A stretch of DNA of 5,600 nucleotides from Candidatus Iainarchaeum sp. (GTDB taxonomy: Archaea; Iainarchaeota; Iainarchaeia; Iainarchaeales; Iainarchaeaceae). The first letter of the stretch is position 1, and each line of letters begins with the position of its first letter. Under the pieces are notes generated by a model, which did no database searches, was not told the origin of the DNA, and worked only from the letters and a program-made list of their open reading frames with translations. Of this stretch, positions 4,540 through 5,600 are shown piece after piece. Position numbers and translations under genes: made by a program. The stretch spans positions 1 to 5,600 of the forward strand of contig DUGC01000106.1 in the NCBI GenBank assembly GCA_013331625.1, given 5' to 3'.

Positions 4540-5066
4540 GCTTCAATCCGCCATCCTTTCATATGTGAAATTGCAGCGGAAATCAATCCGCTGGCCTCTT
4601 CCATCACTGCCTTGTCCAAAAAAGGGGTTATGAGCAGAATTGAAAAAGATGCTGAAACAATGTGCATTAGGGTGAATGGTACCTGCCCGAGTACTGAGAG
4701 CCACAAAGGCTGGCTGAAGAGGAATGTGCTCATTAAAGGCCCTGTGATGGTGTCAAATGCGATCACCCCTGCAATGCCTGCAGGGATGTATGTGGAAAGG
4801 GATGGCTTTGCGCCTTTTAAGAGGAAAGTGTATGAGAGCGCTATTGCGGCGTATGTAACGCTTGTGATGATTGTCCATATCCCGAGATGCCCGCTTATCA
4901 GGTCAAATGTGGCCATTGCCAAAAATGCAAAAAGCGGCGCCTTCCACCATTTTTCCCGCTTTGCCGCAGGCAGGATAAAACCCATGAGGGGATCAGAGTT
5001 CGGGAAGACCCTCAAAATCCTGTAGAAATGCGTGAGGATAAATCCGACAATATATTTATGGCCCAT
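4536..5066 (-). CDS. Membrane protein resembling an ECF-transporter S subunit
   Basis: From the ATG at 5066, 176 residues with about five hydrophobic segments (roughly 5-20, 43-60, 63-83, 93-117, 121-148). The block RVFPNSDPLMGFILP (19-33), then TFDLISGHLGIWTI (53-66), and later FDTITGPL (104-111) with GQVPFTLMH (127-135) match the pattern of small integral S subunits of energy-coupling-factor vitamin importers: N-x-D-P after helix 1, D-x-x-x-G-x-x-G-x-W-T, and a P-F-T-x-x-H helix. No EcfA ATPase or EcfT is in the window, so the energy module would be shared from elsewhere. The frame stays open to a GTG at 5207 (223 residues). I prefer 5066 because the extra 47 residues are not membrane-like, use TTA leucine codons unlike the rest, and because GGTG lies 5 bases before the ATG. 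It is coupled by ATGA to the DUF4430 lipoprotein gene. Substrate unknown; cobalamin-like is a guess from the partner. Confidence 0.8.
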   Translation of the reverse strand: MGHKYIVGFILTHFYRILRVFPNSDPLMGFILPAAKREKWWKAPLFAFLAMATFDLISGHLGIWTIITSVTYAAIALSYTFLLKGAKPSLSTYIPAGIAGVIAFDTITGPLMSTFLFSQPLWLSVLGQVPFTLMHIVSASFSILLITPFLDKAVMEEASGLISAAISHMKGWRIEA

Positions 5067-5213
5067 GTTTACACCATTGGCTTTTGCCAATAATAATGTT
5101 GCGCTGTATCCGCCGTTATTTGGAATGCTAAATAATTCCTGTTCAAACGCCTTAAAAATTAACCATGCGGCATCAATTCGGGTCCGCAAGTTTGGTTTTT
5201 TGTGCACAGGCAG

Positions 5214-5223
5214 TTATTTTAAT
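5214..5223 (+). promoter_or_regulatory. TATA box of the rightmost lipoprotein gene
   Basis: TTATTTTAAT is centred about 27 bases before the ATG at 5246, with no ribosome-binding site between, implying a leaderless mRNA. The other strand reads ATTAAAATAA; for the divergent membrane-protein gene it would start a transcript near 5192, downstream of the GTG at 5207, which is another reason to doubt that longer start. Confidence 0.55.
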
Positions 5224-5245
5224 CACTTTACCCATATTAGCTTCC

Positions 5246-5600
5246 ATGGATTATCGGGCACTTGCGCTGATTGGGCTCCTTGTCCTTTTTGCCGGCTGCA
5301 CACTCAAGGCCAATAACCCTGAAGGGGACATGAATGGGGGTGTGATTGTGGCGCAGCAGCCTGACAGGAACGCCCAGATAGTGCCGCGGCCCCTTCCTCC
5401 CTATAACTGGCAGGAGCCTTTCAGGGGTTCGCAGCCTGCAAGCCCGATAGTGTGCAATGACGGATCCATTGTGAGATCGCTTATTGATAAACTCGGGCCC
5501 GAATATTCCGTGACCAAGGCTGCATTGCCATTTGGCAAAAGCACCAACTTTGTAAGCTGCGCCCTCCGCAATGGCGGGAATACACTGCTGACTTACAGCA
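5246..5600 (+). CDS. Lipoprotein of unknown function, cut by window end
   Basis: The first 118 codons of an open frame that runs off the right edge. The signal peptide is MDYRALALIGLLVLFAG with a lipobox FAGC; C18 would be lipidated, leaving the protein anchored outside the membrane. After a linker comes a proline-rich stretch, PRPLPPYNWQEPF, then a predicted alpha/beta segment with IVCNDGSIVRSLIDKLG and NFVSCALRNGGNTLL. The two cysteines in these blocks could pair. It is not recognisably related to the lipoprotein at 2662, though both are leaderless, have similar signal peptides and carry exported cysteines. It is divergent from the ECF-like pair with about 180 bases between. No family assigned. 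Confidence 0.85.
   Translation, partial: MDYRALALIGLLVLFAGCTLKANNPEGDMNGGVIVAQQPDRNAQIVPRPLPPYNWQEPFRGSQPASPIVCNDGSIVRSLIDKLGPEYSVTKAALPFGKSTNFVSCALRNGGNTLLTYS

Noticed and set aside
4612..5025. Plus-strand frame of 137 residues opposite the membrane-protein gene
   Set aside because: Shadow of the S-subunit-like gene; no ribosome-binding site or motif, while the minus strand shows clear membrane segments and family motifs.
1..5600. CRISPR array, insertion sequence or phage genes
   Set aside because: No regularly spaced direct repeats, transposase, terminal inverted repeats or phage structural motifs were seen on either strand.

Overview
The window reads as archaeal chromosome. A TruD-type tRNA pseudouridine synthase is present. 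Promoters look like archaeal TATA boxes, and three of them (for truD and two lipoprotein genes) lie about 27 bases upstream of the start codon with no ribosome-binding site between, the spacing expected for leaderless transcripts. A few other genes have strong AGGAGG-type sites. No lineage marker is present; a small-genome DPANN-type archaeon is possible, but that is only a guess from the tight gene packing and the protein set.

Layout. Positions 1-249 hold no convincing gene, but a TATA element is followed at the right distance by a short sequence that can fold into a closed three-way structure ending in a U-rich run. From 1260 down to 250 (minus strand) a LUD-domain protein gene is followed after 33 bases by a PadR-family repressor, probably one operon. 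Divergent from it is a gene for a tiny charged helical protein (1359-1493), which ends at a strong hairpin terminator against the convergent truD gene (2544 to 1549). Divergent from truD is a small cysteine-rich lipoprotein gene (2662-3051) with its own hairpin terminator.

Positions 3200-3780 look different: more AT-rich, with very short reading frames. They hold what I read as a small toxin-antitoxin-like operon on the minus strand. In order these are a strong TATA box, a perfect inverted repeat at the predicted transcription start, a good ribosome-binding site, a 49-residue antitoxin-like protein, a 4-base overlap into a broken gene resembling the start of a GNAT-type acetyltransferase toxin, and an unrecognised 56-residue frame. 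A stretch of roughly 350 bases with no convincing gene follows.

The right end has a translationally coupled pair on the minus strand: a membrane protein resembling an ECF-transporter substrate-binding (S) subunit, then a DUF4430 lipoprotein. Together they suggest capture and import of a cobalamin-like or other micronutrient ligand. A second, unrelated lipoprotein gene starts divergently at 5246 and runs off the end. The three lipoprotein genes are notable for so short a stretch. The most interesting parts are the degraded toxin-antitoxin locus with its operator-like repeat, the possible small RNA at 80-135, and the import pair.
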